From a virus, in IMG/VR virus record IMGVR_UViG_3300047551_001325, positions 1 to 64,000 of that record: a DNA stretch of 64,000 nt; one strand, given 5' to 3'. Made by a program: the position numbers and the translations under genes. The notes beneath the pieces were generated by a model. It was given only the letters and a program-made list of their open reading frames with translations. It was not told the origin of the DNA and searched no databases. Each line of letters begins with the position of its first letter. Positions within the stretch are counted from its first letter, which is position 1. Below are positions 1 to 5,678 of the stretch, in pieces.

Positions 1-63
1 CTTGAACGGTGGATACTTGCCCACCACTCGCATGCCGTCTCTCAATTCTTTTGTGCTTGCCAT
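1..63 (-). CDS. N-terminus of a leftward gene cut by the window edge
   Basis: Only the first 21 codons are present (MASTKELRDGMRVVGKYPPF...), and the gene runs off the left end. ATG at 63 is preceded by a purine-rich ribosome site (AAGGAAG) about 6 nt upstream. It is the most downstream visible member of the leftward small-gene series, and an 84-bp gap with a Crp-like box separates it from the next gene. Function cannot be told from this fragment. Confidence 0.6.
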   Translation of the reverse strand, partial: MASTKELRDGMRVVGKYPPFK

Positions 64-136
64 GTTCTTCCTTGTCTCTTGTTGTGTTTGCTTTTGTTAC
101 ATCCCACAAACTTATGTAAAGTTGAGGGAAACTTGA

Positions 137-152
137 TGTGACCTATGTCACT
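137..152. promoter_or_regulatory. Crp/GlxR-like palindromic site
   Basis: TGTGA-CCTATG-TCACT matches 15 of 16 positions of the symmetrical TGTGA-N6-TCACA consensus used by the Crp/Fnr family (Crp and GlxR in actinobacteria). It lies just upstream of the leftward gene starting at 63 and touches the 3' end of the gene ending at 148. The same motif occurs four times at 4664-4737, which argues against chance. That it acts as an operator or activator site is inference. Confidence 0.5.
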
Positions 153-348
153 TGTGGTTCATGTACGACTTGTTGGCAGTAACCAACTTGTCTTTTGCCG
201 AGCAGATGATAGGGGTACTTTTGTGTACACCTAACACGTAGTACTCTGCTTGTTTGAAACCAAGTGCATAGCATTCTGGTTCCAAACAGTAATCGTACGG
301 TCGCTCGTCTGGCATCTCTGCGTTACAAAACGCACAAAGTTTGGACAT
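148..348 (-). CDS. Small zinc-finger-like protein, unknown function
   Basis: 66 aa. The start at 348 (MSKLCAFCNAEMP...) is preferred over an in-frame start at 384 because GGAG lies at the right distance and the longer form would run back into the neighbouring gene. A CxxC pair at residues 5-8 and a second Cys pair near residues 21-26 suggest a small zinc-binding fold. It follows the gene at 359-607 closely and is probably co-transcribed with it. No family recognised. Phage proteins of this type are often host-modulating, but nothing here proves that. Confidence 0.65.
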   Translation of the reverse strand: MSKLCAFCNAEMPDERPYDYCLEPECYALGFKQAEYYVLGVHKSTPIICSAKDKLVTANKSYMNHK

Positions 349-358
349 GATTACTCCT

Positions 359-607
359 TCACTCTTCTCCAAACCAATAGTCAACTATGAACTCAGAATT
401 ATTTGTTATCTCTTTCAACACTTCAAGCAGTTGTGTTGAATGCCTAACGATTACAAAGTCTTCTGTTTGTTCAATTGTTTCTGAATAAAACCAACATTGA
501 ATTGGAGTTGGTTCACCATTCATTTCTACGGACACTGATACACCGTATTGAATGTCTCGTATAACAATTGAAATTCTTGGGTACTCTCCCAATGCTATTG
601 AAATCAT
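359..607 (-). CDS. Hypothetical protein
   Basis: 82 aa, beginning MISIALGEYPRISIVIRDIQ. GGAG lies 5 nt before ATG 607. The sequence alternates hydrophobic and polar residues, as in a small beta-rich soluble protein. There is no signal peptide or metal motif, and no family recognised. It is packed between two other leftward genes (12-nt gap upstream, 10 nt downstream of its stop), consistent with one polycistronic unit. Confidence 0.65.
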   Translation of the reverse strand: MISIALGEYPRISIVIRDIQYGVSVSVEMNGEPTPIQCWFYSETIEQTEDFVIVRHSTQLLEVLKEITNNSEFIVDYWFGEE

Positions 608-619
608 TTGTTCTCCAGT

Positions 620-862
620 TCACTCGGACTCCTTGGGGGGATTGACTGGGTAACGCCGATCATAACGATCGATCTTCTTCAGTTCTTCCATCTTCTTACG
701 CAACCACCGGCGTGTGCCCCAGCGTGTGAGTCCTTGGAACTTCCAAATTTCACGCCAATCGGAGCATTCTCCGGAGTCCGTAACTGCCCGTACGTACAGA
801 CGCCCCACGTGGTGTGTGGAGTTGATCTTGACGATGGTGAACTTGTAACTGTACATTGTCAT
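620..862 (-). CDS. Hypothetical basic protein
   Basis: 80 aa (MTMYSYKFTIVKINSTHHVG...). The C-terminal half is rich in Trp, Arg and Lys (WKFQGLTRWGTRRWLRKKME), giving a strongly basic patch that could bind nucleic acid. GAGG sits upstream of ATG 862. It is 2 nt from the stop of the preceding gene, so translation is probably coupled. A long frame on the opposite strand (608-1192) overlaps it but lacks the ordered ribosome sites seen here. Function unknown. Confidence 0.6.
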   Translation of the reverse strand: MTMYSYKFTIVKINSTHHVGRLYVRAVTDSGECSDWREIWKFQGLTRWGTRRWLRKKMEELKKIDRYDRRYPVNPPKESE

Positions 863-864
863 GT

Positions 865-1110
865 TTATACCTCTTCCGTTTCTGTCCAGGCTGTCCAGAC
901 TGTTGCTTCCAATGTTGTTGCTCCGAGTTTCTCCATGGAGTCTCGGACTATTTTTTCAATGTGGAGTTCTCTCAAATACAAATCCACATCATCCTTGTCT
1001 AACCAAAGATTTATTTCTTCTACCTCCTCTTTAGTTGGGGCAAGGGTCTCTGGAAGATACATGTTTTCATCAATCTCCCAAGTCACTGTCACTGTCACCT
1101 CTTTCTTCAT
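865..1110 (-). CDS. Hypothetical acidic protein
   Basis: 81 aa, beginning MKKEVTVTVTWEIDENMYLP, followed by a Glu/Asp-rich helical stretch. A very strong ribosome site (AGGAGGTGAG) precedes ATG 1110. Its first 41 bases overlap the end of the upstream gene (1070-1414) in another frame, which is a longer overlap than the usual ATGA. No family recognised. Confidence 0.6.
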   Translation of the reverse strand: MKKEVTVTVTWEIDENMYLPETLAPTKEEVEEINLWLDKDDVDLYLRELHIEKIVRDSMEKLGATTLEATVWTAWTETEEV

Positions 1111-1414
1111 TGCTCACCTCCTTTGTTGCTTCAAATACTTCTTGAAGTCTAAGATGCTCTATGAATGGGTCCACACACAACAGAAGGTCTGACAACTCTT
1201 TCGTGTCGTAGAAGTACGCAAAATGGTGCGTCACATCCAATCTGAGTGGCTCTTCGTACCAATACCAAGAACTAGCTGGTAGTGTTTGCCCGTCTTTCTC
1301 AACGGAAAAAGACGGAGTTGGCCCGTCGTATCTAACACATACGACGTAACCATCTACTCCAGTAGGGACTCTACACTGCCCCCACGATGAGACTATTTGT
1401 TTTTGTTTCTTCAT
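1070..1414 (-). CDS. Hypothetical protein
   Basis: 114 aa, start MKKQKQIVSSWGQCRVPTGV. ATG 1414 overlaps the stop of the upstream gene as ATGA and has GGAGGGAG upstream. An in-frame extension back to 1630 exists but would overlap the upstream gene along its full length, so the short form is chosen. The middle is aromatic-rich (SSWYWYEEPLRLDV). Its 3' end overlaps the next gene by 41 bp. Function unknown. Confidence 0.6.
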   Translation of the reverse strand: MKKQKQIVSSWGQCRVPTGVDGYVVCVRYDGPTPSFSVEKDGQTLPASSWYWYEEPLRLDVTHHFAYFYDTKELSDLLLCVDPFIEHLRLQEVFEATKEVSNEERGDSDSDLGD

Positions 1415-1617
1415 TCTCCCTCCAAGTATTCCTGGCCTCGCAAGACCATGCCAACGTACTTGAGTACTACGTCGACTTCCGGTGTTTTGTTGTTGATCCC
1501 AAGGTTTCGCTGAAGCCAGCGGAGGTTGGAATCTTCGGACATGTCTCTTCTTTCCAATGGAACATCCATTGGTATGAGCATCATCCTGATTGCCGCTCTG
1601 ATTGACATTGACGTCAT
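1411..1617 (-). CDS. Hypothetical protein
   Basis: 68 aa, start MTSMSIRAAIRMMLIPMDVP. ATG 1617 forms an ATGA overlap with the stop of the upstream gene and has GGAG in front. It also makes an ATGA overlap with the downstream gene, so three genes are translationally coupled. The C-terminus carries LKYVGMVLRGQEYLEGE. No family recognised. Confidence 0.55.
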   Translation of the reverse strand: MTSMSIRAAIRMMLIPMDVPLERRDMSEDSNLRWLQRNLGINNKTPEVDVVLKYVGMVLRGQEYLEGE

Positions 1618-1952
1618 GATTGTTCTCCATTCATGTAAGCCCACTCGCATTCCATCGAGCAGATCCCAGTGAGTAAGTGCAACTTTTCCTCTGTGGACAT
1701 GTACGAAAGCGTGTCCAAGTATTCCTTGAGTTCGTTCAAGGCTTTGGTGATGTTGTCATCACCTGTCACCCCACCTAAAATTAGCTGGAATTTATCCCCA
1801 ACCTCAGATGGAACTATGTAACTCCACTTATCGTTACACACAGGGCACTTGAACGTACGCAGTACACAAAGTTCTGCGGCCTCTGGAAAGTACGTGTCAT
1901 CCACGACTAGCGTCGTGTCGTGTTCGCTTTCCTTGTGCTTGATGAGTTTCAT
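1614..1952 (-). CDS. Putative zinc-binding protein
   Basis: 112 aa from ATG 1952 (MKLIKHKESEHDTTLVVDDT...), preceded by AAGGAGAAG. A CPVC motif follows two upstream Cys residues, and a further Cys pair lies near the C-terminus (CSMEC). This is compatible with one or two zinc sites. An ATGA overlap joins it to the small gene upstream (1949-2092) and another to the gene downstream. Function unknown. Confidence 0.6.
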   Translation of the reverse strand: MKLIKHKESEHDTTLVVDDTYFPEAAELCVLRTFKCPVCNDKWSYIVPSEVGDKFQLILGGVTGDDNITKALNELKEYLDTLSYMSTEEKLHLLTGICSMECEWAYMNGEQS

Positions 1953-2092
1953 TTCTTCTCCTTGTGATAACGCCTCCGACATGGAGGACAGTTGCATGGG
2001 CTTTGCTTGACATTGACTTTCTCTCTGCCGGCTAAAATAAGTTCAGTCAGCAGATGTCCGCAGGAATACTGCGTTTTGTTTACGGTTGCCAT
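1949..2092 (-). CDS. 47-aa zinc microprotein
   Basis: Short gene MATVNKTQYSCGHLLTELIL..., ending with a tight Cys cluster (CNCPPC) and a basic tail (RRRYHKEKK). The C-x-H plus C-x-C-x-x-C spacing suggests one zinc site. ATG 2092 has AGGGA upstream. Its stop overlaps the next gene's start as ATGA at 1949-1952, which strongly supports both calls. It is the first gene of this leftward set after the terminator at 2143-2187, so a promoter probably lies between 2092 and 2143. Function unknown. Confidence 0.6.
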   Translation of the reverse strand: MATVNKTQYSCGHLLTELILAGREKVNVKQSPCNCPPCRRRYHKEKK

Positions 2093-2142
2093 TTTTATCC
2101 CTTGAAGTCTCAGCTGAAATTTTCAGCCTGATTTTGAATAAC

Positions 2143-2187
2143 AAAAAAACGCTGGCTTCATATGTACAACATTATGAAACCAGCGTT
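2143..2187 (-). terminator. Rho-independent terminator
   Basis: On the minus strand a 14-bp stem (AACGCTGGTTTCAT paired with ATGAAGCCAGCGTT, one G-T wobble) is followed directly by a run of T. It sits 4 nt after the stop of the gene at 2191-2355 and separates that operon from the one starting at 2092. A shorter T run also flanks the other side, so it could work in both directions. Confidence 0.85.
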
Positions 2188-2190
2188 GTT

Positions 2191-2355
2191 TTACTTGTCG
2201 TTGTTCCAGCGGTACTCTCGGTACCACTCACGGAACTCGTTCACTGCCCACGGGATAACCGAGGCGGTAAAGAAGCCAAGCACGAAGAGCCGCCACGGCT
2301 CATCGTATGATAGGACAGCCAGCACGAAGCTGGCAAGGATCATTATCTCCATCAT
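2191..2355 (-). CDS. Small membrane protein
   Basis: 54 aa, MMEIMILASFVLAVLSYDEP..., with two hydrophobic segments (about residues 3-16 and 20-36) followed by an aromatic, charged tail (EFREWYREYRWNNDK). ATG 2355 overlaps the upstream stop as ATGA and has GGGGGTG in front. It is the last gene before the terminator at 2143-2187. The topology would suit a small inner-membrane effector; function unknown. Confidence 0.65.
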   Translation of the reverse strand: MMEIMILASFVLAVLSYDEPWRLFVLGFFTASVIPWAVNEFREWYREYRWNNDK

Positions 2356-2498
2356 TTTTTCACCCCCTTCTTCTTGTCGTTGGCCTTGGTCTTGCACTTC
2401 GCACATAGTTCTGGGTTGTTCCAGGACTTATCTGCGTAGGGCTCGTCAATGTCTGCGGTGTCTTTGTGCCCGCACCGATAGATACATGTGTAAATCAT
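2352..2498 (-). CDS. 48-aa zinc-ribbon-like protein
   Basis: Start MIYTCIYRCGHKDTADIDEP. ATG 2498 is preceded by AAGGGAGACAAC, better than the in-frame start at 2549. Cys residues at C-x3-CGH and C-x2-C (ELCAKCKTKA) form a plausible zinc ribbon, and the tail is Lys-rich. It couples by ATGA to the membrane gene downstream. The structured element at 2522-2630 lies in its 5' leader. Function unknown. Confidence 0.65.
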   Translation of the reverse strand: MIYTCIYRCGHKDTADIDEPYADKSWNNPELCAKCKTKANDKKKGVKK

Positions 2499-2521
2499 GT
2501 TGTCTCCCTTGTTTGTTGGTA

Positions 2522-2630
2522 GGTTGTGGTAGCGGGTTACCTTTCCCAAGGTGTTGTCCCTTGAGGGTCTAACGCAATAAGCGCAGGTAACCCATCTCCC
2601 AGAAAGGACTATGGGCTAGCTACCACAACC
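2522..2630 (-). ncRNA. Candidate structured RNA with nested long stems
   Basis: GGTTGTGGTAGC (2522-2533) is perfectly complementary to 2619-2630, and directly inside it GGGTTACCT (2534-2542) is perfectly complementary to 2585-2593. On one strand the two stems are contiguous; on the other a 25-nt insert (2594-2618) separates them. The apical loop holds further short stems (CCC/GGG, CGC/GCG). Read leftward, it begins 2 nt after tRNA-Arg and ends 23 nt before the gene starting at 2498. It may be a leader RNA, a processing element or an independent sRNA. I do not recognise the class. Confidence 0.5.
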
Positions 2631-2632
2631 AG

Positions 2633-2705
2633 CGCAGTGGGTAGGGGTCGAACCTACAACCTACAGATTAGAAGTCTGTTGCTCTATCCATTGAGCTACC
2701 ACTGC
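2633..2705 (-). tRNA. tRNA-Arg (anticodon UCU)
   Basis: 73 nt on the minus strand. It has a 7-bp acceptor stem GCAGTGG/CCACTGC, discriminator G, D-arm AGCTC...GAGC, anticodon arm ACAGA-CTTCTAA-TCTGT with anticodon TCT, and T-arm GTAGG-TTCGACC-CCTAC. CCA is not encoded. It reads AGA, a codon used freely by the phage genes. Confidence 0.95.
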
Positions 2706-3233
2706 CGGCCATCGGTGGCCTTATAAGATGTGTATAGTATGCTAATGCACCGTGGGCACCTATTAATGCATTTAGCAGGGACCTCAAACAACTTATACTT
2801 ATAAGTTCCTTTGCTGATAATCAGCTACCCACCCGATGACACGTGGGCAATGATTATTAACGAGTAATCATGTCTCGAGTTGTATAAACCCCATAAACTT
2901 ATATACCACCTAAGAGGCAATGGTGGTTTTCGGTTACCACGGCTCCGTATTGTTCCTACAACCAAAGGAAACTAGAACTTGTGTGGGCCTACACGAAGTA
3001 ACGATGTTATGGGTAAACCCCAAATGGGTTTCGTTACAACATTTACCGTATACTGCCACGGCTGCAACCTGGACAACAAGGAATTGGAGGCACTTGTACC
3101 ATTGCCTTGGTTTATAAACCACTACCATATGGGATACCACCCAATACGTTCCCTTGCGCATCTGCACACTTATGACTCTGCAGTGTCATACACATCGCTG
3201 TGTCTAGGTCGGCTGTACATCACCGCCTAAGAT
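2706..3233 (-). ncRNA. 528-nt non-coding, palindrome-rich gap; candidate large structured RNA
   Basis: No convincing gene is seen in any frame; the open frames of 65-83 aa lack ribosome sites and protein-like composition. The stretch is dense in inverted repeats: 2707-2720 (GGCCA/TGGCC), 2790-2807 (AACTTATA-CT-TATAAGTT), 2813-2825 (GCTGAT-A-ATCAGC), 2851-2870, 3015-3031 (AAACCC/GGGTTT) flanked by GTAACG/CGTTAC, and 3109-3120 (GGTTTATAAACC). It lies directly beside tRNA-Arg. Large ornate phage RNAs such as ROOL and GOLLD occur at tRNA loci; assigning this gap to such a class is inference, and the strand is assumed from the neighbours. Confidence 0.4.
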
Positions 3234-3479
3234 CTAGAGTCCGACATGCGGCTTGTACTTTCGTACAAGATCACCCTTGATAGCAGCATGCCGTTCTGAT
3301 GCCCACATGAAGGCGTTGATCTCCTGCATCACATCGACATACTGAATCCAGCCTCTGTGGGCTTCCGAAAGACGTACAATGGCGTCTTCCAGTTCTTTCT
3401 TTGAGTCCAACTCTGGGAGTTTGGCCTCAAGTTCGTCCATAACACGGACGAACTCTGCAAAAGATACTTTGTTAAGCAT
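3234..3479 (-). CDS. Hypothetical protein
   Basis: 81 aa, MLNKVSFAEFVRVMDELEAK..., mostly amphipathic helix with charged heptad-like spacing (ELEAKLPELDSKKELEDAIV). ATG 3479 has AAAGGAATAAG in front. It stands alone between the non-coding gap and tRNA-Met, an unusual isolated position. No family recognised. Confidence 0.65.
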   Translation of the reverse strand: MLNKVSFAEFVRVMDELEAKLPELDSKKELEDAIVRLSEAHRGWIQYVDVMQEINAFMWASERHAAIKGDLVRKYKPHVGL

Positions 3480-3501
3480 CTTATTCCTTTCTACTAGGGA
3501 G

Positions 3502-3574
3502 TGGGGCGTGTAGGGATCGAACCTACGACCAAGGCATTATGAGTGCCCTGCTCTAACCACTGAGCTAACGCCCC
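3502..3574 (-). tRNA. tRNA-Met (anticodon CAU)
   Basis: 73 nt on the minus strand. Acceptor stem GGGGCGT/ACGCCCC, discriminator A, D-arm AGCTC...GAGC, anticodon loop CTCATAA with anticodon CAT, T-arm GTAGG-TTCGATC-CCTAC. The fully paired first acceptor base pair argues against an initiator. It could be elongator Met or, if modified to lysidine, Ile2. Since a tRNA-Ile(UAU) is also encoded at 10344, elongator Met is favoured. Confidence 0.93.
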
Positions 3575-3582
3575 TCTTTACA

Positions 3583-3693
3583 GCGGTAAAGGATTTCACC
3601 GCAGTGTAGGGGAAAAGACTCGCACTTTTCTTCGTAAACAACATTGTGTTGTCACTACCTTACTCTAAGGGAACGATCCCAAAGAATCCCTAC
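3583..3693 (-). ncRNA. Candidate multi-branched RNA in the tRNA-Met leader
   Basis: Between tRNA-Met and the next gene upstream, GTAGGG (3606-3611) pairs with CCCTAC (3688-3693) and encloses three hairpins: GAAAAG/CTTTTC (3612-3630), ACAAC/GTTGT (3638-3652) and GGGA/TCCC (3669-3680). A separate hairpin GCGGT/ACCGC (3583-3602) stands nearer the tRNA. No open reading frame is seen here. It may be a structured leader, an RNA-processing signal or an independent small RNA. Class not recognised. Confidence 0.4.
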
Positions 3694-3706
3694 TTGGTGA
3701 GTAGTT

Positions 3707-3955
3707 TTACGACATACTCAGGGGGTTGAGACAAAGCCTGGGCTTCGCCACGTAACTTTCGATTCCTTTGATCGCCCGATCAAACAGGCGACGAGCGTTC
3801 TCTTCAAGCCAAGGGGCCGTGTGGCCGAACTCGGCTTGCTTCAACCAAATCATGCAGGTTGTGGCATCCTCCTTGAGGCGCATCCACCCTGAGTGGGTGG
3901 TTGGGGTCTCGCTCTCCAAAAGAACGAGAAACTGGTCGATTTCATCTAGTGTCAT
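3707..3955 (-). CDS. Hypothetical protein, start uncertain
   Basis: 82 aa from ATG 3955 (MTLDEIDQFLVLLESETPTT...), which has a near-perfect ribosome site (AGGAGGTGAC). The frame stays open upstream to ATG 4057, adding a 34-residue N-terminus that opens MCASCSTRKP, a CxxC motif also seen in the small protein at 50314-50430. The longer form would fill an otherwise empty 150-bp gap, so both starts are possible. Two Trp-rich helices lie in the middle. Function unknown. Confidence 0.6.
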   Translation of the reverse strand: MTLDEIDQFLVLLESETPTTHSGWMRLKEDATTCMIWLKQAEFGHTAPWLEENARRLFDRAIKGIESYVAKPRLCLNPLSMS

Positions 3956-4106
3956 GTCACCTCCTAGTGACTCGTAGTTGCGCCCGTCTCTCCGGACTGT
4001 CAAGCCTAGTGATTGGGGCACTTCCCCCGGCTTTCGGGTACTACATGACGCGCACATCCCGAAGCGCGTCCCCAAGAACTACTTGATGATGGACTGGGTT
4101 GACCAG

Positions 4107-4406
4107 TTACCATCCCGTGTATGCTGTTACATCGGTGGTCTGGAAGGCGCGAGATATGCCGTCCTTGACACCAATGAAGAGGGGACGATAATTCGGCCCC
4201 CCAGCACTGACCATCTCTGGGAAGTACGCTTCTTCCACATTTTCGAGAATCAACTGGGAGAATGAGGGGTCGGTCACATCGATCTTCCACAAACTATGTC
4301 CGTGGATGAAGGAGTAGTGGCTTCCACTACGCGTGTGGAACTCCCAAGAGGACCACGTAGTGCGGTTATTCCTCCTGTACAGCTGTACCTCATTGGTCAA
4401 TGACAT
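4107..4406 (-). CDS. Hypothetical protein
   Basis: 99 aa, MSLTNEVQLYRRNNRTTWSS..., rich in aromatic residues and His in the first half (WEFHTRSGSHYSFIHGHSLW). ATG 4406 has an excellent ribosome site (TAAGGAGGCC). The upstream small membrane gene ends inside its first codons (stop 4397-4399). No family recognised. Confidence 0.65.
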   Translation of the reverse strand: MSLTNEVQLYRRNNRTTWSSWEFHTRSGSHYSFIHGHSLWKIDVTDPSFSQLILENVEEAYFPEMVSAGGPNYRPLFIGVKDGISRAFQTTDVTAYTGW

Positions 4407-4531
4407 TTTGGCCTCCTTAGCCAATAAGTGCCCCACACAATGGTGGAAGCAATGGTTGATACAGACAACACGATCTTGCCAATGCGTGGATCAGCCAGTC
4501 TCGCAAGGGTAAAAAAGACGGCGATCAACAC
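4397..4531 (-). CDS. Possible 44-aa membrane protein
   Basis: On the minus strand a frame beginning GTG 4531 reads MLIAVFFTLARLADPRIGKI followed by VLSVSTIASTIVWGTYWLRR. That is two hydrophobic segments separated by a charged turn, ending in a basic tail. Its stop lies 10 nt inside the next gene, the tight overlap typical of this phage. No ATG and no strong ribosome site were found, so the start is a guess. It would be the first gene of the leftward operon below the Crp-like array. Confidence 0.4.
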   Translation of the reverse strand: MLIAVFFTLARLADPRIGKIVLSVSTIASTIVWGTYWLRRPKCH

Positions 4532-4614
4532 GCACTGGCGTATGCCATAGACAAACCTATGTGCTCATAGCAACTACAAATGGGGGGTAAGTAGTGCTAA
4601 AGCAGCAGTCACAC

Positions 4615-4632
4615 TTACACAAGGTTGTGTAA
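4615..4632. promoter_or_regulatory. 18-bp palindrome TTACACAA-N2-TTGTGTAA
   Basis: Perfect 8-bp arms around a GG centre, lying between the Crp-like array (4664-4737) and the leftward operon start near 4531. Its sequence differs from the Crp-like boxes, so it may be the operator of a different regulator. Function inferred from symmetry and position only. Confidence 0.4.
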
Positions 4633-4663
4633 CGGCAGCATAGGCCCATACATAGGCACATGT

Positions 4664-4737
4664 TGTGACAATAGTCACATCAATGTGACATTTGTCATAG
4701 GTGAGACAATAGCCACAAGCGTGTGACAATAGTCACA
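4664..4737. promoter_or_regulatory. Array of four Crp/GlxR-like boxes
   Basis: Four 16-bp palindromes start at 4664, 4684, 4702 and 4722, spaced 20, 18 and 20 bp, about two helical turns. The first and last are identical perfect matches to TGTGA-N6-TCACA (N6 = CAATAG). The second (TGTGACATTTGTCATA) and third (TGAGACAATAGCCACA) are degenerate. The phase keeps all sites on one DNA face. The array sits in the 516-bp gene-poor gap 4407-4922, upstream of the leftward small-gene operon. Control by a host Crp-family protein is inferred. Confidence 0.65.
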
Positions 4738-4749
4738 TAGAGCATCTAA

Positions 4750-4767
4750 ACTGGACGGCGCGCCGTT
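4750..4767. repeat. GC-rich palindrome in the gene-free gap
   Basis: ACGGCGCGCCGT, a perfect 12-bp palindrome, lies within 4750-4767. A further inverted repeat (GACGCAA...TTGCGTC, about 4792-4816) follows. No gene is seen between 4738 and the terminator at 4866. These could be parts of a promoter or an RNA hairpin; function unknown. Confidence 0.3.
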
Positions 4768-4865
4768 TGCGACGCTATCCGGTCCAACCAGACGCAAGGA
4801 AGCATGGTTGCGTCACCTTGCCTCTACCCTAGGCAACGGGATTTCTCAGCCGGATTTCGGGCAAC

Positions 4866-4898
4866 AAAGAAAGCCCCCCACCCTTGCGGGCGGGGGGC
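4866..4898 (-). terminator. Strong rho-independent terminator
   Basis: Minus strand: GCCCCCCGCCC and GGGTGGGGGGC form an 11-bp stem (one mismatch) around a GCAA tetraloop, followed by TTTCTTT. It lies 25 nt after the stop of the leftward gene 4923-5474 and isolates that gene as a single-gene transcript. Confidence 0.9.
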
Positions 4899-4922
4899 AG
4901 TCCCTGTGGGGTTGGGGTTGTG

Positions 4923-5474
4923 TCAGACGCCCTTGGCGAGAGCGACGACGAGCGACACCAACTGCTGTTGAGCAGGGGTACGCTGGTCAGCAGGTGTGGT
5001 CAGCAGACTCAGTTGGCACGAAGCCAGTTGAGCCACGGCACGTTCCGTTGCGATGCGAACCTCACGCTGTTGGGGCGTCTCCCCCGTCACCGTGTTGGTT
5101 TCGGTGAGGCGAGCCCAAGCCGCGTTCTGGTCGTTCACGCCGGCGAGCAATGCCTTGAGGACGTCCGAGGACTTCTTCGTCGAGATGAGGCGGTTCCAAA
5201 CCGTCTGTCCCGACTTGGCGTTGCCGACCGCCGGAAGCGAGAAGAAGATTCCCCAAACGATGAGGATTCCTTCCCAGCCCGCCGGAAGCGGTGAGTGCTG
5301 GTACGCCTTGCTGACGAGGTCGCCAATCTCCTTGCGGATTTCGGCTTCCTTGAGTCCCGCGATGGCGGTCGCGTGCGGGCGAAGCCCGTCCCACGACTCT
5401 TTCGCGGTCGCTTTGGCGTTGGACGCTGACGCGTCCGCGACCAGCACCTGCCTGACAGTATCTAACAGTGACAT
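4923..5474 (-). CDS. GC-rich monocistronic protein of unknown function
   Basis: 183 aa, MSLLDTVRQVLVADASASNA..., Ala-rich and largely helical. One hydrophobic stretch near residue 85 (WEGILIVWGIFFSLPAVGNA) could be a membrane segment or a buried helix. ATG 5474 has AAGGGAGAC. Its composition differs from the rest of the window: 5341-5400 is 42/60 G+C by hand count, against 26/60 at 43381-43440. It has its own promoter region and a strong terminator. This suggests either high expression with selected codons or recent acquisition. No family recognised. Confidence 0.75.
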   Translation of the reverse strand: MSLLDTVRQVLVADASASNAKATAKESWDGLRPHATAIAGLKEAEIRKEIGDLVSKAYQHSPLPAGWEGILIVWGIFFSLPAVGNAKSGQTVWNRLISTKKSSDVLKALLAGVNDQNAAWARLTETNTVTGETPQQREVRIATERAVAQLASCQLSLLTTPADQRTPAQQQLVSLVVALAKGV

Positions 5475-5678
5475 GGTTGTCTCCCTTGTGTAGTCTCCGC
5501 ACCGGTTGGTGGGGGACACCTAGGTTATGGGGCGAGCCGGAAACCGTCCTCGGTAGGGCCCACCCCCCAATGAACACCCCACTACGCAATAGACCTATTC
5601 TGCAATTAACCGGTTACAACGTAAATCCGCCCAACCGTCAAATGGTGTAATATAGACCTATTCTTTAAGGAGGTGCTT
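5475..5678. promoter_or_regulatory. Divergent promoter region with 13-bp direct repeat
   Basis: This 204-bp gap separates the leftward gene starting at 5474 from the rightward gene starting at 5679, so it must hold promoters for both. ATAGACCTATTCT occurs twice, at 5589-5601 and 5652-5664. The second copy overlaps a TAATAT sequence (5649-5654) that could be a -10 box, and lies just ahead of the ribosome site AAGGAGG (5668-5674). A regulator binding both copies is plausible but unproven. Confidence 0.4.

Noticed and set aside
608-1192. 194-codon open frame on the plus strand
   Set aside because: It lies opposite several consecutive leftward genes that each have good ribosome sites and tight overlaps; its sequence is Ser/Thr/Val-rich as expected from an antisense frame.
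1415-1630. N-terminal extension of the 1070-1414 gene
   Set aside because: It would overlap the 1411-1617 gene fully; ATG 1414 has a strong ribosome site and an ATGA overlap.
2920-3230. Short open frames on both strands in the non-coding gap
   Set aside because: No ribosome sites, many Trp, Cys and His, and mutually overlapping frames; the region is better explained by inverted repeats.
4808-5493. Plus-strand and alternative minus-strand frames of 99-175 codons
   Set aside because: Long antisense frames are expected in GC-rich coding DNA; the 4923-5474 gene has the ribosome site, terminator and sensible protein composition.
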